64,000 nt of DNA. Origin: Pseudomonas asplenii. Its GTDB lineage: Bacteria > Pseudomonadota > Gammaproteobacteria > Pseudomonadales > Pseudomonadaceae. The translations under genes and the position numbers were made by a program. The notes beneath the pieces are model-generated. The model ran no database searches and was not told the DNA's origin. It saw only the letters and a list, made by a program, of their open reading frames with translations. The DNA lies in NCBI RefSeq assembly GCF_900105475.1, contig NZ_LT629777.1:5580001-5644000 (forward strand), given 5' to 3'. Positions 51,922 through 59,845 of the stretch are shown in pieces (the first letter of the stretch is position 1; the number at the start of each line of letters is the position of its first letter).

Positions 51922-52550
51922 GCGACTTTCTGCACGATGATGCCGAGATGGCCAGTATCAGAACATTGATAGGTATCGCTCAAACCGGGCTTACTTACTC
52001 CAAGGATCCCTATGACATCGAGCGCTACCATCAACTGCTTAAGACCGTCCAGACAATGCTGGCGAAGCAACCAAGCCTGCTCACCACTCAACTTCTGAAA
52101 AACTTAGTAGCAGACACGGGGTATGCAACGCCAAAAATGGATATAAGGGCGGCGGTATTCGACGGCGAACGCATCCTGTTGGTCAAAGAAGTTGAAGATG
52201 AGCTCTGGTCTCTTCCAGGGGGCTGGGCCGATATAAATCACTCACCCGGTGAGGTAGCTGCAAAAGAAGTGTTTGAGGAGTCAGGGTTGCGGGTACGTCC
52301 CCGCAAACTAGTTGCCCTCACCGATCGCCGTCTGCATTCCCATCCCCCCATGTTGTTGCATGTGTACAAGGCGTTCTTCCTGTGTGAACTGTTGGGCGGG
52401 GTATTGCGGCCCAGTCTGGAAACGCCGGATGCACGTTTCTTTGATGAGCATCATCTTCCAGAGCTTTCCACTGCGCGGGTGACCCAAGAACAAATCGCCA
52501 TGATGTATAAGCACCTACGAAACGAAGCCTTACCAACTTATTTCGACTAG
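51918..52550 (+). CDS. NUDIX hydrolase with N-terminal helical domain
   Basis: 210 residues: an N-terminal helical part (residues 1-70, NUDIX_N-like, typical of hydrolases of nucleoside-diphosphate-linked moieties), then the Nudix box at 102-124, GGWADINHSPGEVAAKEVFE and ESGL. The core E-x-x-E-E-x-G is kept, but the first Glu of the box is His (H108) and the conserved Arg is Lys (K116). A role as a house-cleaning or nucleotide-sugar pyrophosphatase in the pathway is possible. Confidence 0.83.
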   Translation: MSDFLHDDAEMASIRTLIGIAQTGLTYSKDPYDIERYHQLLKTVQTMLAKQPSLLTTQLLKNLVADTGYATPKMDIRAAVFDGERILLVKEVEDELWSLPGGWADINHSPGEVAAKEVFEESGLRVRPRKLVALTDRRLHSHPPMLLHVYKAFFLCELLGGVLRPSLETPDARFFDEHHLPELSTARVTQEQIAMMYKHLRNEALPTYFD

Positions 52551-52566
52551 CCAGGAGGAAGTCATA

Positions 52567-53103
52567 GTGAACTCAACCTCAATCACTTATATACTGCACT
52601 ACAGTCAGGAGCCCCCTGATTTCCATACGTCAGGAGTGAGTTCGCTGCACTTGATCAATGGTCTGCAGGATATCCAAAACTACCAGAGGCTTTACCAGGA
52701 AATTGGCGGCGAATGGGGCTGGGGCCGACAACGCTGCTGGCAACCAATGCAGTGGGTACAGCACCTGAGCAAACCGGACATTCAAGGATGGATAATGTAC
52801 TGGGGTGGCCAGGCGAATGGCTTCTTCGAGCTTCGGCGACAACTGAACGAGAATGTCGAAATCTATTATTTCGGCGTGGCCAAGGCGCTTCAAGGACAAG
52901 GCCTCGGCAGCGTTCTTCTTCAGCATGCGGTCACAGCGGCAAAAGCGATGACGAAAAAAACCATCTGGCTGAAGACAAGCTCCACCGACCATCCAACTGC
53001 GCTCGGCCTGTATTTGCGCGCCGGGTTCAAAATCATGCGAATTGCTCCCAAGGACGCACCTTCACAAGGGGCTGAACCCTGCACATCCCACGTTCGCCCT
53101 TGA
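52567..53103 (+). CDS. GNAT-family acetyltransferase
   Basis: 178 residues, GTG start at 52567 with AGGAGG. Motif A: EIYYFGVAKALQGQGLGSVLL (LQGQGLGS is the acetyl-CoA P-loop), then HPTALGLYLRAGF (motif B). In the island it could N-acetylate the amino group introduced by the aminotransferase, giving an N-acetylamino cyclitol or sugar, the type of molecule on which MurA/MurB/AmgK-like enzymes act. Confidence 0.82.
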   Translation: MNSTSITYILHYSQEPPDFHTSGVSSLHLINGLQDIQNYQRLYQEIGGEWGWGRQRCWQPMQWVQHLSKPDIQGWIMYWGGQANGFFELRRQLNENVEIYYFGVAKALQGQGLGSVLLQHAVTAAKAMTKKTIWLKTSSTDHPTALGLYLRAGFKIMRIAPKDAPSQGAEPCTSHVRP

Positions 53104-53114
53104 GAGGAACGGCC

Positions 53115-54170
53115 ATGAAACAGTACCGATGGCCCCATTCGATAAACGAGGCCGCAGACCACCGGTACAGGTTGCAAATACTGCAACGGTGGATAATCCA
53201 GTTCTTGCAGCGGTATGACTTGGAAGCCCGGAGCTTGCAACTTATCGCGGGCGAAGCCAGTAACCGGCGTTATTACCGGATACGAAGTACAAATGGGAAG
53301 GCTTTTATCATTATGGATGCCGATCCCTGGCTTGAAGATAATCTCGCTTTCGTCACCGTCGCCGGCATTCTTGCGTCTGCCATGATCCGCGTTCCCACCA
53401 TTTATGAATGGGATGAGCCAAATGGCTTTCTGCTGCTGGAAGACATGGGCAATCAAACATTGCTGCAACTCAATCTTCGCACCCACAGCGAAGCAGTTCG
53501 CCACTATTACCATAAAGCTATTGACACCCTGACGGACATTCAACTCAATGCGTGCACGGATCAGATAGCCAATTTTTCGTCCGACATCATGCGCAACGAA
53601 CTTAACCTGTTTAGCGACTGGTATCTTGATCGGCATCTAAAAATTAAATTAACAGATAGCCAACAGCACGAAATTGCTATTTGCTTCGATTTGATTACAG
53701 AAAAAAACCAGTCTATCGATCGAGTATTCGTCCACAGAGATTTCAGACCCGGCAACTTGATAATCTCAAAAAATTTCAGAAAGATAGCAGTGCTTGACTT
53801 TCAGGACGCGATTAAAGGACCAATAACGTATGACTTGGTCAGTCTTCTGTGGGACTCATTTCATTGCTGGAACGAGCAGTTTATCCAGAAAATCATTCGC
53901 TATTATTGGGTGACTGCGAACGGCAAGGGACTGCCCGTACCCTCGACACTTCCAGCACTCTATTCATCCCTTTATTGGACGCGACTGCAGCGGCATGTCC
54001 GTGTAATAGGGATCTTCGCGCGCCTCGGAATACGCGATGGTAAGTACAGGTATTTTCAGGAAATCGAGCGTTTCAACAAATATATTTTATCAAACACTGT
54101 GCTAGACGATGGCGTGCGCCCACTTATATATTTGCTCAAGCGAATAAACCAATCGCTGACCACAAACTGA
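53115..54170 (+). CDS. AmgK-like anomeric sugar kinase (APH fold)
   Basis: 351 residues; start at 53115 with GAGAGGA upstream. Protein-kinase-like fold with catalytic VFVHRDFRPGNLII (H207, D209) and AVLDFQDAIKGPITYDLVSLL, plus GFLLLEDMGNQTLL. This combination matches AmgK, the N-acetylmuramate/N-acetylglucosamine 1-kinase of the Pseudomonas cell-wall recycling route, which bypasses MurA and gives fosfomycin tolerance. A second, island-borne copy beside MurA and MurB homologues suggests either a product similar to N-acetylmuramic acid or protection of the recycling route. Confidence 0.82.
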   Translation: MKQYRWPHSINEAADHRYRLQILQRWIIQFLQRYDLEARSLQLIAGEASNRRYYRIRSTNGKAFIIMDADPWLEDNLAFVTVAGILASAMIRVPTIYEWDEPNGFLLLEDMGNQTLLQLNLRTHSEAVRHYYHKAIDTLTDIQLNACTDQIANFSSDIMRNELNLFSDWYLDRHLKIKLTDSQQHEIAICFDLITEKNQSIDRVFVHRDFRPGNLIISKNFRKIAVLDFQDAIKGPITYDLVSLLWDSFHCWNEQFIQKIIRYYWVTANGKGLPVPSTLPALYSSLYWTRLQRHVRVIGIFARLGIRDGKYRYFQEIERFNKYILSNTVLDDGVRPLIYLLKRINQSLTTN

Positions 54171-54239
54171 TCCAGAGTAGATAATTCGATGAATCCGGTC
54201 CGCGGGGTTATCACTCACACTTCAAAACAAGGAAGTGCA

Positions 54240-54515
54240 ATGGGCATTCCACTCCCCCTCTGGCTTATTCTCACAGGCGTGACCGCTTACGCTGCCAGTA
54301 CACGCGGTCGATCAGGGCCAAGATGGTTTGCAATCGGGCTTTTCCTTCCCGGCGTAGCCCTGATCGCCGTGTTGTTAATGCCAAGGCTGGCAAAGGCCGG
54401 TGTTGATGCTCTCCACATATCAATCACTCCTGGCAAGAAATCAACGCAATACGATAATACTAATGGCGATCGAGCAATTGACTGGTGTACTAAAGACACC
54501 TCAAGTCACCATTAA
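54240..54515 (+). CDS. Small two-helix membrane protein
   Basis: 91 residues; the ATG at 54240 has AGGAA 6 bases upstream. Helix 1 is LPLWLILTGVTAYAAST and helix 2 is WFAIGLFLPGVALIAVLLM. The tail is polar and poorly conserved-looking. A role in export or immunity of the island product is possible by position only. Confidence 0.45.
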   Translation: MGIPLPLWLILTGVTAYAASTRGRSGPRWFAIGLFLPGVALIAVLLMPRLAKAGVDALHISITPGKKSTQYDNTNGDRAIDWCTKDTSSHH

Positions 54516-54888
54516 TACCACTGCTCAAGCCGACGCTTCGTCACTGAGAAAACTGAGCGAGGCATTGGATGCTGAGAGAACCAAGCTCAGTGCGATCACG
54601 GATCAATCGTCACAAGCCGCTATAGACGCAAAAGAAAACATCAAAGCAATGGAAAGCGGCCTTTCAGCCGCAAGGGTTTCAACAGCGAAAGCTTCTGGAA
54701 CGGTTGATCCAAAAGGATCTACAACACAAGAGCCAGAAAAATTATCAAACAAAGACATCTCCACTGTCGCTACAACGGTCAAAGAGCTAGCGCAAATGGT
54801 AGTAGACAAAGGAGACGCAGATAACCTTAGGTTCTGTACGAAAAGAGATGTCGCAAACACCGTATGGAACAAGCCAGCGAGACCATAG
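54463..54888 (+). CDS. Hypothetical coiled-coil protein, 3' end replaced by IS sequence
   Basis: From MAIEQLTGVLKTPQVTINTT the frame reads as a helical, Ala/Ser/Lys-rich protein (SSLRKLSEALDAERTKLSAI, then SQAAIDAKENIKAMESGL). At about 54829 it enters the end of an IS5-type element and its last 20 residues are not native. It has no ribosome site and overlaps the upstream gene by 53 bp, so the start is doubtful. The native C-terminus is missing. Confidence 0.4.
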   Translation: MAIEQLTGVLKTPQVTINTTAQADASSLRKLSEALDAERTKLSAITDQSSQAAIDAKENIKAMESGLSAARVSTAKASGTVDPKGSTTQEPEKLSNKDISTVATTVKELAQMVVDKGDADNLRFCTKRDVANTVWNKPARP

Positions 54889-54986
54889 CGGCATAGCTTT
54901 TCGCGAGCTTGTCGAAGCATGTCACGATCCGGTGGTTCTCTTTCAGCCAGCCAAACATACGCTCGATGATGTTGCGCTGTCGGTAC
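54827..54986 (-). pseudogene. IS5-family transposase, C-terminal fragment
   Basis: About 52 codons: KYRQRNIIERMFGWLKENHR, then IVTCFDKLAKSYAAMVSLAC and LRHLF. It contains the conserved ERMFGWLKE...R of IS5-type DDE transposases. The end sequence GGTTCTGTACGAAAAG at 54830 looks like the terminal repeat. It is the right edge of the island and abuts the 3' half of the split periplasmic-protein gene. Confidence 0.85.
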
Positions 54987-55363
54987 TTCTGCCTTCTCTG
55001 GCGTGGGCGCTCCCGGCGCTGAAGGACACCGAGCTTTACAGCAGCAAGGCGACGGACTGTCACGATGTGGATCTCAAGACCTGGCAACATCCGGCCCGCG
55101 CTGTGTTGGAAAAACATGACATCAAGCTGGAACGAGTCCAGCTGTGCAATGAAGGTCACTACCCTATCTTCACCGGGCAAGTGCCATACGATCCCACTGG
55201 GCAGACGAAGAACTTTTTCCTCCCGCTCTACGAGGAAATGCGCAAAGCCAATGGGAAGTGGCCCTACGCAATCGTGGCCACCAGTGACGATATCGTGGTT
55301 TACGTCAGCTACCCGGCCAGCGATGGGATTTCTCTGGATTACGAACAGTATGCGGAGCAGTAG
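54987..55363 (+). pseudogene. 3' fragment of second copy of the periplasmic-protein gene
   Basis: Matches 35010-35386 at a constant offset of 19977 bp with only a few base changes. It begins at TTCTGCC within the signal-peptide codons, so it lacks the start and most of the signal peptide. The 5' fragment ending in TTCT at 39988 is probably its other half. Confidence 0.85.
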
Positions 55364-55529
55364 AAGAAACCGCTCCCAAAGCCTTTCAACGCCTATGTTA
55401 CAAGGCTAAAAGCAGCTAGCAGGCACGGTTACGCCATGAGAATCGGTCTAAGATATTTAATGTCTATACTCACGCCAGCCGTTGAATCATAGCCTCTATT
55501 GACCACCGCACAGCCACCAGGCACAAGAC

Positions 55530-56279
55530 GTGAAGTATTCCGTACTGATTGCAGCCCTGCTCTGCCTGCTACTCGGCGCTCCCGTCAGGGCCGAGCAGTA
55601 TCAGATCGTCACGGAAGAATGGGCACCCTACAACTACATGGAGAACAATCAGCTCACCGGCATGGCCACGGAGGTCGTGCGGGGCATCATGGCGCAAACC
55701 GGCGATGACTTTGCCATGCTGATGCTACCCAGCATGCGCACCACCCGCGTCTTGCAGCACCAGCCCAGAACCATCATGTATTCGATGTTTCGCACGGCGG
55801 AGCGCGCCCCCCTGTACAAATGGGTCGGGCCTATCATTGAAGAATCCATCCACCCCTATCAACTCGCCAATGCGCAGCACCCGGTGAATAGCCTGGAGCA
55901 GTTGATGCGTGCCCCGCGGATCACCACAAGGCAGGCCGGCCTGATACCCGACACGCTCCAGGCACAAGGTTTCCAGAACCTCGAAAGAAGCGCCACCAGC
56001 AGCCCGCAGTTTTATCGCATGCTGCTCGCCGGACGTACCGAGATCATCGTCGGCGATACCGATGCGGGCGTGGCCTATTACAGCCGACAGTTGAACATTG
56101 CCCCCGGCACACTGCGCCAGATTCCCATCGAACTCTATCGTTCCTCCCTCTACATCGCCTTCAGCCTCGACTCCGACGACAAACTGGTCGCCCGCTGGGC
56201 CAGTGCCCTGGAAAAGATGCGCCGCTCGGGCGAGCTGGAGCGAATCCACCGTCGCTACCTTCAGCCCTCCGGGTCATGA
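55530..56279 (+). CDS. Periplasmic amino-acid-binding-like protein (PBPb)
   Basis: 249 residues, GTG start at 55530. A signal peptide (SVLIAALLCLLLGAPVRA) is followed by the family 3 solute-binding fold: YQIVTEEWAPYNYMENNQLT, ATEVVRGIMAQTGDDF, and WASALEKMRRSGELERIHRR at the C-terminus. No permease is adjacent, so it may be a stand-alone sensor or scavenger protein. This is the first core-like gene after the island. Confidence 0.8.
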   Translation: MKYSVLIAALLCLLLGAPVRAEQYQIVTEEWAPYNYMENNQLTGMATEVVRGIMAQTGDDFAMLMLPSMRTTRVLQHQPRTIMYSMFRTAERAPLYKWVGPIIEESIHPYQLANAQHPVNSLEQLMRAPRITTRQAGLIPDTLQAQGFQNLERSATSSPQFYRMLLAGRTEIIVGDTDAGVAYYSRQLNIAPGTLRQIPIELYRSSLYIAFSLDSDDKLVARWASALEKMRRSGELERIHRRYLQPSGS

Positions 56280-56364
56280 ACAGGCAGGCGTTCGGTGCAA
56301 GGACTTTACCCACCTCGTGCCACCGAGCATCATGGTGCACTCGCCCTCAAGGAGGATTCCGCGC

Positions 56365-57588
56365 ATGTTCGGTACGCTACTCGGCAAACTCTTCAATCGT
56401 CCGCTGACCGAGGAAGGGTTCGCCCGCAAGTTCATCCAGACGGCCCGTCAGGCCGGTCTCAGCGACGAGCTGGAGTACGTGCCCGATGAGTTCCGTCTCC
56501 TCCATGGCAATGGCGGGTACTTCAACCTCCACAACGCCTTTCGCGATTATCAGAACGCCGACAAGCCGCAAAAAGACGCCGTGCTCAAGGGCTACGTGGC
56601 GACCTTGCTCAGTTCGAAGAACAAAACCCCGCAAACCTTCGTGCAGATCCGCCCCTCGTTACGACCCGTCATTCGCAACCTGGGCATGCTCGAAGAAATA
56701 CGCCTGCATCACGTGCGCAGCGAGGGTTGGGAAGCCCCCTACAGCGTGGCCCAACGCCCAGTGGGCAAGGATTGCGTGATGCTGCTCGCGGTCGACTCCG
56801 CCGAATCCACCGCGACCCTGACCAAGGGTCCCGAGGCTCATTGGGGGGTGAGCCTGGACGAAGCGTTGTCGATTGCCGTGGACAACCTGCGGGACACCAC
56901 CCCGGATGCGTTCGAGGAGATCGTGCCGGGGCTCTATGTCGGGCGATGGAACGACGGCTACGACATCAGCCGGGTCCTGCTGCCGGACGTCCTGCAGCGC
57001 GCGCCGATCAAGGGTCAGCCGGTGTTCATGATCCCGACCAACGACGTGCTGATGGTGACCGGCGACAAGGACGACGCAGGCATTCGCCACATGGTCGAGG
57101 TCAGCTTCAAGGCAGTGGAAAACGGCAGGGCCGTCTCCAGCCAGATCTATACCTATCAGGACCAGAACATCGTCCCTTTCCGCGCCGAGGACGAAACCCT
57201 CAACGCCCGCCTGGCCACCCTGGAACACCTGCTGCTTCAAGGGACCTATCACACGCAGAAAGAGCTGCTCGACAAGATCCATGAAGAGCAGAACGAGGAC
57301 GTGTTCGTGGCGTCCTACCTGCTCTACCAGCACTCCGAAAGCGATGGCAGGACCTTCTCGATGTGCAGTTGGACCCAGAGCATCGACAGCCTGCTGCCCA
57401 GGACCGACCGGGTGGTACTGGTGGAACCGCAGGCGGATGGCGGCGCCAGGACTCATGTCGTCGAATGGGAGGAACTGGAGGCCAAGCTCGGTGAGCTGAT
57501 CAAGTCGACCGATGTTTATCCGCCCCGGTATCGAACGGCGGGTTTCCCTACCGAGCAACAGTTGAAGGCGTTGACGCTGCTGGGCTGA
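56365..57588 (+). CDS. Uncharacterised protein (DUF1444-like layout)
   Basis: 407 residues; AAGGAGG before the ATG at 56365. It begins MFGTLLGKLFNRPLTEEGFA and contains QTFVQIRPSLRPVIRN, CVMLLAVDSAESTATLTK, and WGVSLDEALSIAVDNLRD. The latter resembles the DUF1444/YtpQ layout (an E-A-L-x-x-A-x-x-N-L helix). It has no signal or membrane segment. The function is unknown. The frame extends upstream to 56098 but that part overlaps the binding-protein gene. Confidence 0.65.
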   Translation: MFGTLLGKLFNRPLTEEGFARKFIQTARQAGLSDELEYVPDEFRLLHGNGGYFNLHNAFRDYQNADKPQKDAVLKGYVATLLSSKNKTPQTFVQIRPSLRPVIRNLGMLEEIRLHHVRSEGWEAPYSVAQRPVGKDCVMLLAVDSAESTATLTKGPEAHWGVSLDEALSIAVDNLRDTTPDAFEEIVPGLYVGRWNDGYDISRVLLPDVLQRAPIKGQPVFMIPTNDVLMVTGDKDDAGIRHMVEVSFKAVENGRAVSSQIYTYQDQNIVPFRAEDETLNARLATLEHLLLQGTYHTQKELLDKIHEEQNEDVFVASYLLYQHSESDGRTFSMCSWTQSIDSLLPRTDRVVLVEPQADGGARTHVVEWEELEAKLGELIKSTDVYPPRYRTAGFPTEQQLKALTLLG

Positions 57589-57642
57589 GGCCATTCGAGA
57601 GTCAGCCACATGGCCACCGCCCTGTGGCACCACGGCCGCGCG

Positions 57643-58305
57643 CTACTCACATTCCAGGCTATATCCCACCCCATACACCGACCGAACCGGATCGATCCCC
57701 GGGGTGACCGCCGTCAACTTGCGCCGCAGGTTCTTCACGTGGCTATCCACCGTGCGATCGGCGACCACGCGGTTGTCCTGGTAGATGTGGTTCATCAGTT
57801 GGTCCCGCGACAGCACCTGGCCAGGTCGCTCCGTCAGCGCGGCGAGCATGCGAAACTCCACCGGTGTCAGATCCAGCGGCACACCCTGGTAGCGCGCCTG
57901 GAAAGTCCGGGCATCCAGCTCCAGGCCAAAGCTGGTCTGCTGCGTACCGCTGCGGCGCAGCACGGCCTTTACCCGGGCCACCAGTTCACGCGGGGAGAAC
58001 GGTTTGCAGATGTAGTCGTCAGCGCCCAGTTCCAGCCCGAGCAGGCGGTCGATCTCGTCGACCCGGGCGGTCATCATGATGATCGGCAGGCGACTGAAAC
58101 CGCGCAGTTCGCGGCAGATGTCCAGGCCGTCGCGACCGGGGAGCATCAGGTCCAGCAGCATCAGATCATAGGATTTCTGGCGGACCGCCGGGACGACCGC
58201 CAGGCCATCGGCCAGGTGCTCGACCTCGAAGCTGGCGGCACGCAGGTAGTCGCCCACCAATGCGGCAAGCTTGGGTTCGTCCTCCACCAACAGAATCCGG
58301 CTCAT
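57643..58305 (-). CDS. baeR: BaeR-like OmpR-family response regulator
   Basis: 220 residues. Receiver domain: acidic pocket LLVEDEPKLA, phospho-Asp in LMLLDLMLPGRDG, Thr in IIMMTARV and Lys in YICKPFSPREL. The C-terminal winged helix is LTPVEFRMLAALTERPGQVL, ending RSVYGVGYSLE. CKPFSPRELVARVKAVLRR is close to BaeR as remembered. It overlaps the histidine kinase gene by 4 bp and probably activates the divergent RND pump. Confidence 0.85.
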   Translation of the reverse strand: MSRILLVEDEPKLAALVGDYLRAASFEVEHLADGLAVVPAVRQKSYDLMLLDLMLPGRDGLDICRELRGFSRLPIIMMTARVDEIDRLLGLELGADDYICKPFSPRELVARVKAVLRRSGTQQTSFGLELDARTFQARYQGVPLDLTPVEFRMLAALTERPGQVLSRDQLMNHIYQDNRVVADRTVDSHVKNLRRKLTAVTPGIDPVRSVYGVGYSLECE

Positions 58306-59693
58306 GCTTCATCTCCCGCCGTGGGTAGTTCCAGACTCAGCAACAGGCCCCCCATGTTCGAGGCCTTAGCACTGAGCTTGCCGCCATGCACGTCGGCAAT
58401 GCCCCGGCAGATCGCCAGGCCCAGGCCGGTGCCGCCACTGGCACGATTGCGCGAGCGCTCGACGCGGTAGAAACGTTCGAACAGCCGCTCCAGCGAGGCG
58501 GCGTCCACGCCCGGCGCACTGTCCTCGCACTGCACCAGCACGTGGTCGCCGTCCTGTAGAGCACGCAGCACGGTCTGGCCGCCGGCGTCGGTGTAGCGCC
58601 GGCTGTTTTCCAGCAGGTTATGCAGCAACTGGCCCAGGCGCGACTCGTCGCCCAACACCCACAGCGGTTGCTCCGGCAGTTCCAGCAGCAGCTCCAGCCC
58701 CCCTTCGGCAAAGCTGGCCCGAAAGGCGTCGGCCACTACTGGCAAGAGTACCCGCAGGTCAATGCGCTCGCGGCGATAGGTCGGCCCGCCGACTTCGGCC
58801 AGGGACAGGTCGAAAAGATCGTCGACCAGCTTGGTCAACGCCCCCACCTCGCCCTGCAGCGAATGGAGCGCCGTGACATTCAGCGGGCGGATGCCGTCTT
58901 CCATGGCCTCAAGTTCCGCGCGCATCACCGCCAGTGGCGTGCGCAGTTCGTGGGAGATATCGGCCATGAAGTCGCGACGCATACGCTCGTTACTCGCCAG
59001 GGTCGAAGCCATCCGGTTGAAGTCACCGGCCAGTTGTCCGGCCTCGTCCTGCGAGCGCACCGGCACCTGGATCGCATAGTCACCAGCGGTCAGCCGGTGA
59101 GTCGCCCGCGCCACTTCGCGAATCGGCCGCAGCAGTGCGCGGCTCAGCCACCAGGCAATCACCGCAGTCGCCAGCAGGCAGGCCAGGCCGATCAGCAGAC
59201 TGGAACGCAGTTGGTTGAGCTGGAAGCGCCTGTCGCCGACGCTGGTCACCGACTGCAACGGCGCCAGGGCCATCCAGCCGACCACTCGCCCCTGGTGCTG
59301 GATCGGCTTCAGCAACACGTCGCCGACAGCCTGGTAGCCAATGATCGGCTTGCGCTGCTCGTCCAGCAGCGCGAAGCGGACGAAAGCGCCGGTGAGGTCG
59401 GAGACCGTCAGTTGACTGGGGTCGAAGGTCTTTTCCGGGCCGAGGTCGCTCGGCCGCAGCAGGTCGAACCACTGCTCCTGGTCACGGCGAATGAAGTTCC
59501 AGTCACCGTGGGCGGCATACGCCTGTTCCACTCGCGGCACGATGCGGTCCATACGCTCCTCGGCCTGCTGGTTGAGGTAGCCGAGAAAACCGTACTTGAG
59601 GCTCAGGTAGGCGGCAAACACCATGCCCAGCACGGCGAAGGCGCAGACCGCGAGCATGGCCAGGAAGAACTTGCTGGAGAGGCTGACTTTCAT
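58302..59693 (-). CDS. baeS: BaeS-like sensor histidine kinase
   Basis: 463 residues, start at 59693 (MKVSLSSKFFLAMLA) rather than the longer frame to 59807. Two membrane helices (FLAMLAVCAFAVLGMVFAAY and SLLIGLACLLATAVIAWWL) enclose a periplasmic sensor domain. HAMP (SRALLRPIREVARATHRL), H-box (FMADISHELRTPLAVM, phospho-His), N-box (LLHNLLENSRRY), G-boxes (EDSAPGVDAASL, GTGLGLAICRGI). Senses envelope stress in the family; here it probably controls the adjacent efflux genes. Confidence 0.87.
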   Translation of the reverse strand: MKVSLSSKFFLAMLAVCAFAVLGMVFAAYLSLKYGFLGYLNQQAEERMDRIVPRVEQAYAAHGDWNFIRRDQEQWFDLLRPSDLGPEKTFDPSQLTVSDLTGAFVRFALLDEQRKPIIGYQAVGDVLLKPIQHQGRVVGWMALAPLQSVTSVGDRRFQLNQLRSSLLIGLACLLATAVIAWWLSRALLRPIREVARATHRLTAGDYAIQVPVRSQDEAGQLAGDFNRMASTLASNERMRRDFMADISHELRTPLAVMRAELEAMEDGIRPLNVTALHSLQGEVGALTKLVDDLFDLSLAEVGGPTYRRERIDLRVLLPVVADAFRASFAEGGLELLLELPEQPLWVLGDESRLGQLLHNLLENSRRYTDAGGQTVLRALQDGDHVLVQCEDSAPGVDAASLERLFERFYRVERSRNRASGGTGLGLAICRGIADVHGGKLSAKASNMGGLLLSLELPTAGDEA

Positions 59694-59845
59694 GTTACCG
59701 CCGCGACAATCGAACTGCCGACATTGAAGCGCGCAGGCCCCGGTACGGCAAGGCACGTCGACCAATCTCCCAGATTTCTCCACATTGGCTGCACATTTGC
59801 CGAGCACGCTGAGGACTGAAAATTACCTGGCCCGGAGTTCCTCGG

